Source: Planctomycetota bacterium (lineage in GTDB: Bacteria > Planctomycetota > Planctomycetia > Gemmatales > Gemmataceae). Taken from it: a DNA stretch of 38,780 bases. The stretch lies in NCBI GenBank assembly GCA_016191165.1, contig JACPPF010000097.1, positions 1 to 38,780 of the forward strand, read 5' to 3'. Both the position numbers and the translations under genes were made by a program. Positions within the stretch are counted from its first letter, which is position 1. Each line of letters starts with the position of its first letter. This document shows, one piece after another, positions 31,758 through 38,591 of this stretch. Under the pieces are notes generated by a model that saw only the letters and a list, made by a program, of their open reading frames with translations, was not told where the DNA came from and searched no databases.

Positions 31758-32849
31758 ATGCGATCCTGGTTGTTCATCCTGGTCTTCGGTTTCTTCGCCG
31801 CGCTTTTGACAACCAGCCAGGCCCAGCAGAAAGGCAAGGGCAAGGAAAAAGACAAAGGCCCGATGTACCCGCCGATCAACCCCGCGATCGCCAAGCTGGA
31901 GATCACCGTCACCGGTCTCGATGGCCCCGGCTTCGCCATCGCCACCGGTAAGGAAAACGACCTAATCGTCGCCGCCTGCGAAAACGGCACGCTCCTGGCT
32001 TACAACAAAATCGCCCTCGAAGCGTTCAAGCCCAAGGACGGCATCGGCAAGCCCAACGTGTGGAAGGGACATCAAGGTCCGGTGCGTGAAATCGCCTGGA
32101 CCGGCGGGCCGACGCTGGTTTCCGTCGGCGCGGACAAGAAGGTCAACTTCTGGAAGATGCCCGAAGGCAAGGTCGCCCAAACCGCGAACGCCGACTTCCG
32201 CGTCCTGGCCGCGGCGATGTCGCCCGACGGCAAGACCTTCGCCATCGGCGGCGAAAGCGACACGATTCAGCTTTTCGACGTCGCCGCCGGCAAGGCGACC
32301 ACCAAGCTGACCGACAAGATGGACTGGACCCGCTGTCTGGCGTTCAGCGCCGACGGCAAGCAACTCCTCTCCGGCGATGAGCTGGGCGTGGTGCGACTCT
32401 GGGATGTGTCGGGCAAAAAGATCAAGGACTTCAGCGCCCAACCGGCGCCCAAGGCGAAGGTCACGCCCGATCCCATCGCGGCCACCAGCGTCGCGTTCGC
32501 GCCCGATGGCAAGACGATCCTCATTGGCACGGAGAATGGCCCCATTGCGTTCGTCAACCTCGGCGACGGCAAGATCCTTCGCACGCTCGTCGGGCACACC
32601 TCGCCGGTCACCGGCATGGTCTTCCACCCGTCCGGCACGCTCCTGGCGACGTGCAGCAAGGATCGCACGGTCAAACTCTGGAACCCAGCCGCGGCCGCAC
32701 CGCTCAAGAGCCTCGACGGCCATGACGCCTGGATCGAGGGCATCGTCTTCATCGAGCAAGGGGCCAAGCTCGCGACCGTCAGCGCCGACCGCACGGTCCG
32801 TATCTGGGACCTGACCGACCCGACCAAGATCAAAACCAAGAAGAAGTAA
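31758..32849 (+). CDS. secreted WD40-repeat protein
   Basis: 363 aa. MRSWLFILVFGFFAALLTTSQA is a signal peptide; a short Lys/Gly-rich linker (QQKGKGKEKDKG) follows. About seven WD40 blades are visible from repeated endings: KVNFWKMPEGK, TIQLFDVAAGK, VVRLWDVSGKK, TVKLWNPAAAAP and TVRIWDLTDPT, with GH dipeptides (KGHQGPVREIAW, VGHTSPVTGMVF, DGHDAWIEGIVF). A single beta-propeller domain acting as a binding platform outside the cytoplasm is expected; no partner is known. The ATG at 31758 has AAAGGA exactly 7 bases upstream. It may be co-transcribed with the cyclophilins. The ending KTKKK is strongly basic. Confidence 0.88.
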   Translation: MRSWLFILVFGFFAALLTTSQAQQKGKGKEKDKGPMYPPINPAIAKLEITVTGLDGPGFAIATGKENDLIVAACENGTLLAYNKIALEAFKPKDGIGKPNVWKGHQGPVREIAWTGGPTLVSVGADKKVNFWKMPEGKVAQTANADFRVLAAAMSPDGKTFAIGGESDTIQLFDVAAGKATTKLTDKMDWTRCLAFSADGKQLLSGDELGVVRLWDVSGKKIKDFSAQPAPKAKVTPDPIAATSVAFAPDGKTILIGTENGPIAFVNLGDGKILRTLVGHTSPVTGMVFHPSGTLLATCSKDRTVKLWNPAAAAPLKSLDGHDAWIEGIVFIEQGAKLATVSADRTVRIWDLTDPTKIKTKKK

Positions 32850-32877
32850 ATCGCTGATTTTTTCAACGCAACTGCGT

Positions 32878-32906
32878 TTGCATTCCCGCCCAGATCGGGC
32901 TATGAT
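32878..32906 (+). promoter_or_regulatory. sigma70-type promoter of the ARPP-1 gene
   Basis: TTGCAT (32878-32883), exact 17-base spacer, TATGAT (32901-32906). It lies 47 bases before the ARPP-1 start and shows that this gene can be transcribed independently of the WD40 gene. Confidence 0.55.
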
Positions 32907-32952
32907 GCACCCTGGCGACCGTTCTCCAAAAAACCCTTCCAGGAGAAATTCC

Positions 32953-34107
32953 ATGCGGGCTCAAAAGATCGCGCTAACCGTGGCGGCGGCAGTAACCGGG
33001 TTGTTCCTGATGACGGTCGGGGCCGTTGTGGTCTGGCCGTACCTGAGCGCCTCCCTGGAGGAGGGGCCGCAGGTTGCCAACAACTTTGAGCAGCAGCTAT
33101 TCGCTCCGATGGTTGACATGCAGATGCCCCAGGAAAAGCGGATCGCCAAAAGCGAACTCCCCGCCCTGCGCGGCGCCACCGTTCCCGTGAAGGAATTCAC
33201 GCTTTCCGCTCCGCAAACGCATGGAAACCTCACGATCTTCCTGATCCACGGCCGGGATACCGTGAAGGATGCCAGGATTCTAACTTTGCAAGAGGCGCTG
33301 GAGCAAAACGTCGCGACGGTGCATGAGACCGGTGGCGGAGTGCTCCTGATCGACAACCGCGGCAACCTGCCGTTGTTGATTCAAGCCGGCGATATTGTCA
33401 AAGGGGGCACGCAGGATCGCACGTTGCCTTTTGACATGCTGATTCCCGCGAAAACCGAGCGGATGTCGATTCCCGCGCTGTGCGTGGAGCAAGGCCGATC
33501 GTTCCCGCGCGCAGGCGACCTGAGCACGTCGTTTGAGACAGCGACCCAGCAGCTGCCAGGCCGGACGCTGAAATTGGCCGCCAGCCGGAAATCGCAAATT
33601 GAGGTGTGGAATAACGTGCGAACGCTTCAAGCCAATCTCGCCCGCAACGCGGGTGGGTCGGTGCAGGCGCCGCTGTCGCAGACCAGCCTTCAACTCTCGC
33701 TCGAACATCACCGCGTTCAAGACGCGGTCCAAGACTACCTTGCCAGGCTCAGCCCGGCAGCCGACGGGAAGAAAGATGTCATCGGTTACGTGGTCGCGGT
33801 CAATGGTCTGATTCAATCGGCGGATGTCTATGCGTCGGCGGATTTGTTCCAGCGCCTTTGGCCCAAGCTCATCCGTGCGAGCGCAGTGTCGGCCCTCGCC
33901 GAGAAGCGGCCGGGCAACTATCAGGCCCCGACCGTCGAATCAGTCAAGCGATTCCTGTCCGACGCCGACCGCGGCGACGCCTTCCGCGTGAACACCAGCA
34001 GCGCCAGCCACGTGATTCGCCAGGAGACCGATCGCCAGGTTCGCTTTGACACCTGCGACTCCGCCCGGCAGAATGTGGTGCTGCACAGGTCGTTTTTGGT
34101 TAAATAG
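32953..34107 (+). CDS. membrane-anchored ARPP-1 (DUF6569) domain protein
   Basis: 384 aa. One N-terminal membrane segment (IALTVAAAVTGLFLMTVGAV) leads into an ARPP-1-type domain: GNLTIFLIHGRDTVKDARIL, LTLQEALEQNVATVHETGGG, LLIDNRGNLPLLIQAGDIVK, GGTQDRTLPFDMLIPAKTER, IPALCVEQGRSF. This L-T-L-D-E-A-L / N-R-G-x-x-P-L-L / Q-D-R-x-L / C-V-E-Q-G-R series is diagnostic for the family. The domain was named from association with rhodanese and ADP-ribosylation-related genes; its biochemical role is unknown. Here it is anchored and probably extracytoplasmic. AGGAGA lies 6 bases before the ATG at 32953. It ends at a strong terminator facing the toxin gene. Confidence 0.78.
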   Translation: MRAQKIALTVAAAVTGLFLMTVGAVVVWPYLSASLEEGPQVANNFEQQLFAPMVDMQMPQEKRIAKSELPALRGATVPVKEFTLSAPQTHGNLTIFLIHGRDTVKDARILTLQEALEQNVATVHETGGGVLLIDNRGNLPLLIQAGDIVKGGTQDRTLPFDMLIPAKTERMSIPALCVEQGRSFPRAGDLSTSFETATQQLPGRTLKLAASRKSQIEVWNNVRTLQANLARNAGGSVQAPLSQTSLQLSLEHHRVQDAVQDYLARLSPAADGKKDVIGYVVAVNGLIQSADVYASADLFQRLWPKLIRASAVSALAEKRPGNYQAPTVESVKRFLSDADRGDAFRVNTSSASHVIRQETDRQVRFDTCDSARQNVVLHRSFLVK

Positions 34108-34130
34108 GTGGAGCCAATGGCGTGAAATCA

Positions 34131-34175
34131 CAAACCCCGAGGATTGCCGTGGCGTGGTCCTCGGGGCTTGTTTTT
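34131..34175 (+). terminator. intrinsic terminator after the ARPP-1 gene
   Basis: CCCCGAGGA (34135-34143) pairs with TCCTCGGGG (34158-34166), with CAA/TTG pairs beyond one mismatch, followed by a T5 run (34171-34175). It separates convergent genes; on the minus strand it lacks a T-run, so it mainly ends plus-strand transcription. Confidence 0.85.
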
Positions 34176-34176
34176 C

Positions 34177-34509
34177 TCATGCCAATGGCCCTCGATTAAC
34201 GCGGATACACCAACGGCCAGGCTGGAGACCGGCCAGCGCCGCGTCGATACGGCCTGCCAGTGCCGCGTGATCGTCGTCCTGCTTGGCCGAGGCAATGCCG
34301 CTGTGATCCTGGCCCTGCCGATGTAACCGTTCATAGTGTCGACGATTGTACGTAATGACAGACCGGCCCAATTCATGGGCGCGGGCCAACACTTCGCAAT
34401 CTGGTTTGGCGCTCCACCCGTCTTTTTGGACCGTCACGACATCATGCCCCCGGTTCCGTAGAACCTCCACGGCGGGAAAAGGAAAATCTTCGTCGGCGTA
34501 AAGGAGCAT
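34177..34509 (-). CDS. DUF5615 PIN-like toxin
   Basis: 110 aa. MLLYADEDFPFPAVEVLRNR has the DUF5615 N-terminal pattern (L-x-x-D-E-x-x-P, usually L-L-A-D-E-N-x-P) with Asp and Glu of the PIN-like acidic site, then GHDVVTVQKDG (G-H-D-V) and the family's R-S-V-I-T-Y-N-R-R-H-Y block (normally V-I-T-x-N-x-x-D/H-F). The DUF5615 group is a PIN-fold relative and is commonly paired with DUF433 antitoxins; an RNase activity is assumed from the fold. The ATG at 34509 lies 6 bases after the DUF433 stop, so the two are translated from one message. The position where many members have Asp (N-x-x-D-F) carries His (NRRHY), as in other DUF5615 proteins. Possibly also regulated with clpS upstream. Confidence 0.78.
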   Translation of the reverse strand: MLLYADEDFPFPAVEVLRNRGHDVVTVQKDGWSAKPDCEVLARAHELGRSVITYNRRHYERLHRQGQDHSGIASAKQDDDHAALAGRIDAALAGLQPGRWCIRVNRGPLA

Positions 34510-34515
34510 TCCAGG

Positions 34516-34794
34516 TTACTCCACGAACCCGTCGGCGCCTTCCTGGTTCTCGCGAATGGCGGTGGCGATCTCTTCCGGATTCTTGGCCAGGTAATCCCAC
34601 GCTGCCTCCAGATCGCCCGCGAGCAGGGTTGGATAGGCACGAAGGATTTCGTGGTCGGTGGTTCCAAGTCGGCGATATCCAACCAAAACCCAGACCGGGA
34701 TCCGCGTATCGCGAATGCAGGCGTCCCCGCCGCAGCGGTCCGCCTTTTTTGAAATCCAGCTTGCGACAGCTTGCATGGTACGCGCCCCTTTCAT
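34516..34794 (-). CDS. DUF433 antitoxin-like protein
   Basis: 92 aa. The DUF433 pattern is clear: DRCGGDACIRDTRIPVWVLV (C-G-G-x-x-x-I-x-x-T-R-I-P-V), then a helix TTDHEILRAYPTLLAGDLEA and AWDYLAKNPEEI. These small proteins are predicted DNA-binding antitoxins that pair with DUF5615 PIN-like toxins, as here. The ATG at 34794 overlaps the clpS stop in the form ATGA, suggesting coupled translation. An internal ATG at 34776 has a better RBS (AAGGGG about 9 bases upstream), so both starts are possible; the domain is complete with either. The C-terminus is acidic (ENQEGADGFVE). Confidence 0.78.
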   Translation of the reverse strand: MKGARTMQAVASWISKKADRCGGDACIRDTRIPVWVLVGYRRLGTTDHEILRAYPTLLAGDLEAAWDYLAKNPEEIATAIRENQEGADGFVE

Positions 34795-35111
34795 TCCGCT
34801 GGCTCGATCTCCGCTGACATGCTCCCCTTGCAGCGCGGGATCAGCGGGTCCGGCCCGAACGCATGGATCTGGTCCCGCTTCAACTCCGCACGCTCCATCG
34901 ACGTCGTATCGACGATCACCCGGCCCGTCTTGTCCACTTCCTCCGCCATCTTGAAACCCGTCTCGGGCGGATGGCCGAATAGCGCCTGCAGCATGTGAAT
35001 TACATACTGATAGGTATGATCGTCATCGTTTAACAGAATAACGTGATACGGCGGCTGGCGCTTTCTGCGCACATCGGTTTGTTCTTCCGGAAGCGTGATC
35101 GTTTCAGCCAT
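34791..35111 (-). CDS. clpS: ATP-dependent Clp protease adaptor ClpS
   Basis: 106 aa. The core PPYHVILLNDDDHTYQYVIH matches ClpS (E. coli YKVILVNDDYTPMEFVID), including the Asn-Asp pair that holds the alpha-amino group of N-degrons. ClpS brings N-end-rule substrates to the Clp chaperone. Where E. coli has His66 (AVHYQGKA), this protein has Asp (EVDKTGRV), and the C-terminus is extended (FGPDPLIPRCKGSMSAEIE). The start at ATG 35111 is chosen from the family; the frame is open further upstream without support. No clpA/clpC lies in the window. It overlaps the DUF433 gene by 4 bases and lies 52 bases after the VWA gene, so a common transcript is likely. Confidence 0.88.
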   Translation of the reverse strand: MAETITLPEEQTDVRRKRQPPYHVILLNDDDHTYQYVIHMLQALFGHPPETGFKMAEEVDKTGRVIVDTTSMERAELKRDQIHAFGPDPLIPRCKGSMSAEIEPAE

Positions 35112-35163
35112 GACAGGGATCTCGCAAGAATAGAATGACGGCGAATGCCAAAGCGCAATCGGC

Positions 35164-36327
35164 TCAGCCGAGTCGCTTCCGCGAGCGCCGGCCGCGCACG
35201 AAGCTGTCGAGGACGAATCCGCCCAGTTCGCCTGCATTGCAGTATATCGCCAATCCGCGTCCGATACGGGACATTTGATCGACAAAATTCATCAGGCCCA
35301 GGTAGAAATAGTCCTCGATCAGGGCGAACGTGCTGATCTGGATGCCGGCATTGACGCAGGCCTGGACCTCTTGCAGCGTGTGCCGGGCGGTCCGCTCGCT
35401 GGGCGGATAGACCAGCACCAGCTCGCGCCCTTCCAGGTGGGCGGTCGGCTCGCCGTCGGTGATGCAGATGATCTGCTTGTTGGCCGCCGGCTGGCGGCGC
35501 AGATGCTCGCGGGCGAATTTCAATCCCGCCTGGATGTTCGTGAAATGCTCCGGCACGAAGTCGGGCGGCGCGTCGAGGTTCACGCGCAGGAACACGCGGC
35601 TATCGAAAATGCTCACGGGCTTGGGCGCCGACTGGAGCAGCGTCCGCTCCGTCAACGGCGATGCGTAGGTGTAGAAACCTATCATCTTCAGGCTGTCTTC
35701 GGGAAATCGACTGCGCACCAGGCTTTGCAGGGCCAGGGCGGTCTTCTTGGCGTGATAATATTTGCCATACCGCGCCATCGACCCTGACATGTCCAGGAGG
35801 ACGACCGTGGCACAACTCGTTTGGTATTCCGTCTCGTGAACGACGAAGTCGTCTTCAATCAACTTGAGCGCAGGCGAGCCGGGAGCGTCAGCGACCGGCG
35901 CCCGCGCCTCGCGGTGCATCGCATTCTTGAGCGTCTCGTGGAGATTAAGGTTCGCGACCGGGTCACCGAATTCATACGGCTTGGAGTCGTCGTGCCGGAC
36001 CTGGCCGGCGCCCTTGAAATCGGAAGCGTGCTTGCCGAGCGCATCCTTCTTGGCGGTGGTGAATAGCTCCTCCAGGGCCTTGTTCTCCATGCGGCGAACG
36101 CCCCGCGGCGCGACCGCGAATTTCCCCTCCTCGTCCTTTTCGAGAAACCCTTCCTTGACAAGAAGTTTTACCAGGTCGGCGCTGTCCTCGTCGAGATGCT
36201 CGAGCTGCCGCAGAACGTAGTCGCCGTATTCGAGTAGGTGCTCGGCGATCTTGTCGAAGACGGCATCGGCAGAAAGGGAGCGGAATTCCTGTGATCCATC
36301 CCATTTTGAGAATTCGAATTGTGGCAT
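35164..36327 (-). CDS. von Willebrand factor A domain protein
   Basis: 387 aa, no signal peptide, so cytoplasmic. The N-terminal half (MPQFEFSKWDGSQEF, LLEYGDYVLRQLEHLDED) is helical and charged. The VWA domain begins near residue 185 with a complete MIDAS: CATVVLLDMSGSMARYGKYY (D-x-S-x-S), the Thr of HFTNIQAGLKFA and CITDGEPTAH. A metal-dependent protein-binding role is expected; related CoxE/VWA proteins often work with MoxR-type ATPases, but none is here. The frame extends upstream to 36432 through repeat locus F, so ATG 36327 is chosen although its RBS is weak. It lies between the phosphatase gene and clpS on the same strand. Confidence 0.85.
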   Translation of the reverse strand: MPQFEFSKWDGSQEFRSLSADAVFDKIAEHLLEYGDYVLRQLEHLDEDSADLVKLLVKEGFLEKDEEGKFAVAPRGVRRMENKALEELFTTAKKDALGKHASDFKGAGQVRHDDSKPYEFGDPVANLNLHETLKNAMHREARAPVADAPGSPALKLIEDDFVVHETEYQTSCATVVLLDMSGSMARYGKYYHAKKTALALQSLVRSRFPEDSLKMIGFYTYASPLTERTLLQSAPKPVSIFDSRVFLRVNLDAPPDFVPEHFTNIQAGLKFAREHLRRQPAANKQIICITDGEPTAHLEGRELVLVYPPSERTARHTLQEVQACVNAGIQISTFALIEDYFYLGLMNFVDQMSRIGRGLAIYCNAGELGGFVLDSFVRGRRSRKRLG

Positions 36328-36339
36328 GTGGTACGGTGG

Positions 36340-36425
36340 CAAGCCCGTGGGTGAGCGCAGCGGACCCACGGGATATGAAAAGCCCGGGCCCCGAGGCGCA
36401 GTGCGCTCACCCCCGGGGCTCGCCG
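36340..36425. repeat. palindromic repeat locus F: two inverted units between the phosphatase and VWA genes
   Basis: Unit 1 (36340-36372): stem CCCGTGGG/CCCACGGG around TGAGCGCAGCGGA, a fully different stem from loci D and E but the same loop and the same 8-bp length. Unit 2 (about 36381-36422, inverted) has a G/C-rich stem around TGAGCGCACTGCG, with one mismatch. The locus begins a few bases after the phosphatase stop at 36429. Confidence 0.8.
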
Positions 36426-36428
36426 GTG

Positions 36429-38090
36429 TCAAGTAACGCGCCCAAAGGTCACGACGGTCATGTCGTCATGCGGCTTACGGCCCGCGGCATGGCCATGAAC
36501 GCTTTCGACCAGACGCTGTCCCATGTCCTTGGGATTCATGGGGCCTGCCTTGATCGCGGCAAGGATACCGTCGTTGCCCAGGTCCTTTTCTTCGCGGTTC
36601 TTCGATTCGGAAACGCCGTCGGTGAACAGGACGACGCAATCGCCCGGAAGAAGCGATAGCGTGTTGCACTCGTAACTGATGCCGTCCACGACGCCGAGCG
36701 GAAAACCGGTCTGGTCGTTGGTGCAGCCATCCTCAAACGTCCGCGTGGCGGCGCGGTAAATGATGGGCGGCATGTGGCCGGCGCTGACCACCCTCATCGT
36801 GTGCTTGTTCAGGTCGAGCAGACAGGCGCAGAACGTCACGAAGCGGTCCAGCAGACCGGCCTCCTGCATGTGCTCGTTCAGCTTGGCGATCGCCGCCGGG
36901 AGGTCGGGTTCCGTCAGAGTGCAAAAGCGCGTGTCGGAGCTGACCTTGGCCATCAAAAGCGCGGCGGCTACCCCTTTGCCCGCGACATCGCCGATCATGA
37001 CGCCCAGACGGTTGTCCGAGAGAGGAATGAAATCGTAATAATCGCCGCCGACCTCCTGGGCCGATTCGTACTGCGCGAAGAATTCGTAGCTTGCCGTGTG
37101 CGGAACCTTCTTGGGCAAAAAGCTCTTTTGCACACGCTGGGCGAGTTCAAGGTCGCGCTCCAGCTCGGCGCGGCTGATCAGCGATTCGTGCATGCGGGCA
37201 TTCTGAATGGCAACGCCGGCCTGCGTCGCCACGGCCATCAGGAGCCGGAGATCTTCCTGCGTGAACTTCTTGAATCGATCCTGGGTATCGAGCTGGATAA
37301 CCCCGATGGCGGCCTCGCCGGCCCGGCCCACTAGCGGCGCGACCACCATGGAGCGAATCTTGCAATCCGCAATCGATTGCGACATGTCGAACTGCTGGTC
37401 GGAACTGGCGTCCTCGCTGAGTATCGCCTGACCGGTCTCCATGCACCGATTGACGATCTTGCGGCTAAAACGCGTCTTGTCGTCGTCATCGGGCCGACGG
37501 GTGCGCACGACTTTCGCGAATAGCTTGGCATCCTCTTCCATGATGATGAACGCCCGGTCGGCCTGGCGGAAAACCTGGAACAGCTTGTCCACGATCTTCG
37601 GCAACAGGTCCTCGGTGCGCAACGTCTGGGCCAGTTCAGTGCCCACTTCGAGGAGCATGGCGAGTCGCTCCGCCGGTTGAGCCTCCAGGATATGCTTGCT
37701 GCTCGAAGGTTGAATGGTCGCTTCGACGGTTGACGAGTCGTCGTCGTCAACTTCCTCCAGCACCGACGCGGTCATGTGTTCCGGCAAAGTGGGTTTCACG
37801 CCGGCTTCGTAAAAAACCATCGAAATCCCGCAAATCGTGATTTGATTGCCGTCCTTCAGCGGCGTGCGGGCCTTGATCTTGACGTTGTTGACCTCGGTGC
37901 CATTGCGGCTGCCCATGTCCTCGATGTAGTAACTCGAACCGATCTTGCGAATCATCGCGTGCTCGCGGCTGACCGCCGGGGCGGCGAGGACTACCTGGCA
38001 ATCGGCGTTACGGCCAAAGACGATGCGGTCGCCCTCGATTTCTTGCTGCACGCCCTGGTTGGCCCCTTTGACAAATTCCAAAACCGCCAT
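36429..38090 (-). CDS. FHA-GAF-SpoIIE (PP2C-type) serine/threonine phosphatase
   Basis: 553 aa, cytoplasmic. An N-terminal FHA domain (about residues 20-95: IVFGRNADCQVVLAAPAVSR, YYIEDMGSRNGTEVNNVKI) binds phosphothreonine peptides. A GAF domain follows (about 140-300: LLPKIVDKLFQVFRQADRAF, MVVAPLVGRAGEAAIGVIQL). After a short coiled linker (RAELERDLELAQRVQKSFLP) comes the SpoIIE phosphatase with its metal-binding acidic residues: QEVGGDYYDF, IGDVAGKGVAAALLMA, VVLFTDGVSES and HDDMTVVTF. It is therefore a sensor phosphatase of the RsbU type that also reads phosphoproteins. The ATG at 38090 has GAGGG about 8 bases upstream. A good promoter lies 70 bases upstream. The next genes on the strand are VWA, clpS and a toxin-antitoxin pair. 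Confidence 0.93.
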   Translation of the reverse strand: MAVLEFVKGANQGVQQEIEGDRIVFGRNADCQVVLAAPAVSREHAMIRKIGSSYYIEDMGSRNGTEVNNVKIKARTPLKDGNQITICGISMVFYEAGVKPTLPEHMTASVLEEVDDDDSSTVEATIQPSSSKHILEAQPAERLAMLLEVGTELAQTLRTEDLLPKIVDKLFQVFRQADRAFIIMEEDAKLFAKVVRTRRPDDDDKTRFSRKIVNRCMETGQAILSEDASSDQQFDMSQSIADCKIRSMVVAPLVGRAGEAAIGVIQLDTQDRFKKFTQEDLRLLMAVATQAGVAIQNARMHESLISRAELERDLELAQRVQKSFLPKKVPHTASYEFFAQYESAQEVGGDYYDFIPLSDNRLGVMIGDVAGKGVAAALLMAKVSSDTRFCTLTEPDLPAAIAKLNEHMQEAGLLDRFVTFCACLLDLNKHTMRVVSAGHMPPIIYRAATRTFEDGCTNDQTGFPLGVVDGISYECNTLSLLPGDCVVLFTDGVSESKNREEKDLGNDGILAAIKAGPMNPKDMGQRLVESVHGHAAGRKPHDDMTVVTFGRVT

Positions 38091-38158
38091 GGCAACACCC
38101 TCGTTTTTCCGTGTCACCTCGCGAAGCGAAGAGATGGTCTGTTATTCCGATTGAGGGG

Positions 38159-38187
38159 ATTCTATCACTGCGGCGATTCACTTGCAA
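38159..38187 (-). promoter_or_regulatory. sigma70-type promoter of the phosphatase gene
   Basis: On the minus strand TTGCAA (38182-38187), exact 17-base spacer, TAGAAT (38159-38164). Transcription would start near 38152 and give a leader of about 60 bases before ATG 38090. Confidence 0.55.
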
Positions 38188-38281
38188 GCAACTAGAAGAA
38201 CTGAACTGGTTAGATTTTCGCCTTTCAGCTTCCGCACACGATGCGAAGAATTTTGGCGGCGGCCGTCAGCGAATCTTTTTT

Positions 38282-38413
38282 TTCTCGCGAAGACGCCAAG
38301 GACGCAAAGAAAGAGAAGCGAACGGACGAACAAGGAGCACAAACGGAGAGGGCACAATTACAGGCGATTCCCTGGCCATGAATTCCTTTGCGACCTTGGC
38401 GCCTTGGCGCGAA
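38282..38413. repeat. intergenic repeat R, copy 2
   Basis: The left arm (38282-38309) begins TTCTCGCGAAGACGCCAAGG; the right arm (38379-38413), inverted, begins in reverse complement TTCGCGCCAAGGCGCCAAGG and ends with the AATTC tail also present in copy 1. Between the arms no gene is visible. This and locus G fill the 500-base gap between the phosphatase promoter and the partial gene at the window end. Confidence 0.75.
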
Positions 38414-38490
38414 CTCAAACTCTGTGGTTTCGATTTCCCAATTGCGTTCTGATCGCGTTAGCGGCTTCGCAAAATAACCTGGGCAATCTC

Positions 38491-38525
38491 GTGGGGTGAG
38501 GCGAGCGAAGCGAGGCCCACCCTAC
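38491..38525. repeat. palindromic repeat locus G: single AGCG-N-AGCGA unit
   Basis: GGGTG(A)GGC (38494-38502) pairs with GCCCACCC (38515-38522), one bulged A, around the loop GAGCGAAGCGAG. Outer GTGG/CTAC-side bases pair partly. Same family as loci A-F, located 67 bases past the stop of the partial gene. Confidence 0.7.
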
Positions 38526-38591
38526 AAGTCGATTTGCCCATTTTTGTTGTGCCCTCTCCTACCGGCTTTGCACAAAAACTCTGAAGCATTG

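Noticed and set aside
36328-36432. N-terminal extension of the VWA protein
   Set aside because: The added residues are translated repeat locus F and would overlap the end of the phosphatase gene.
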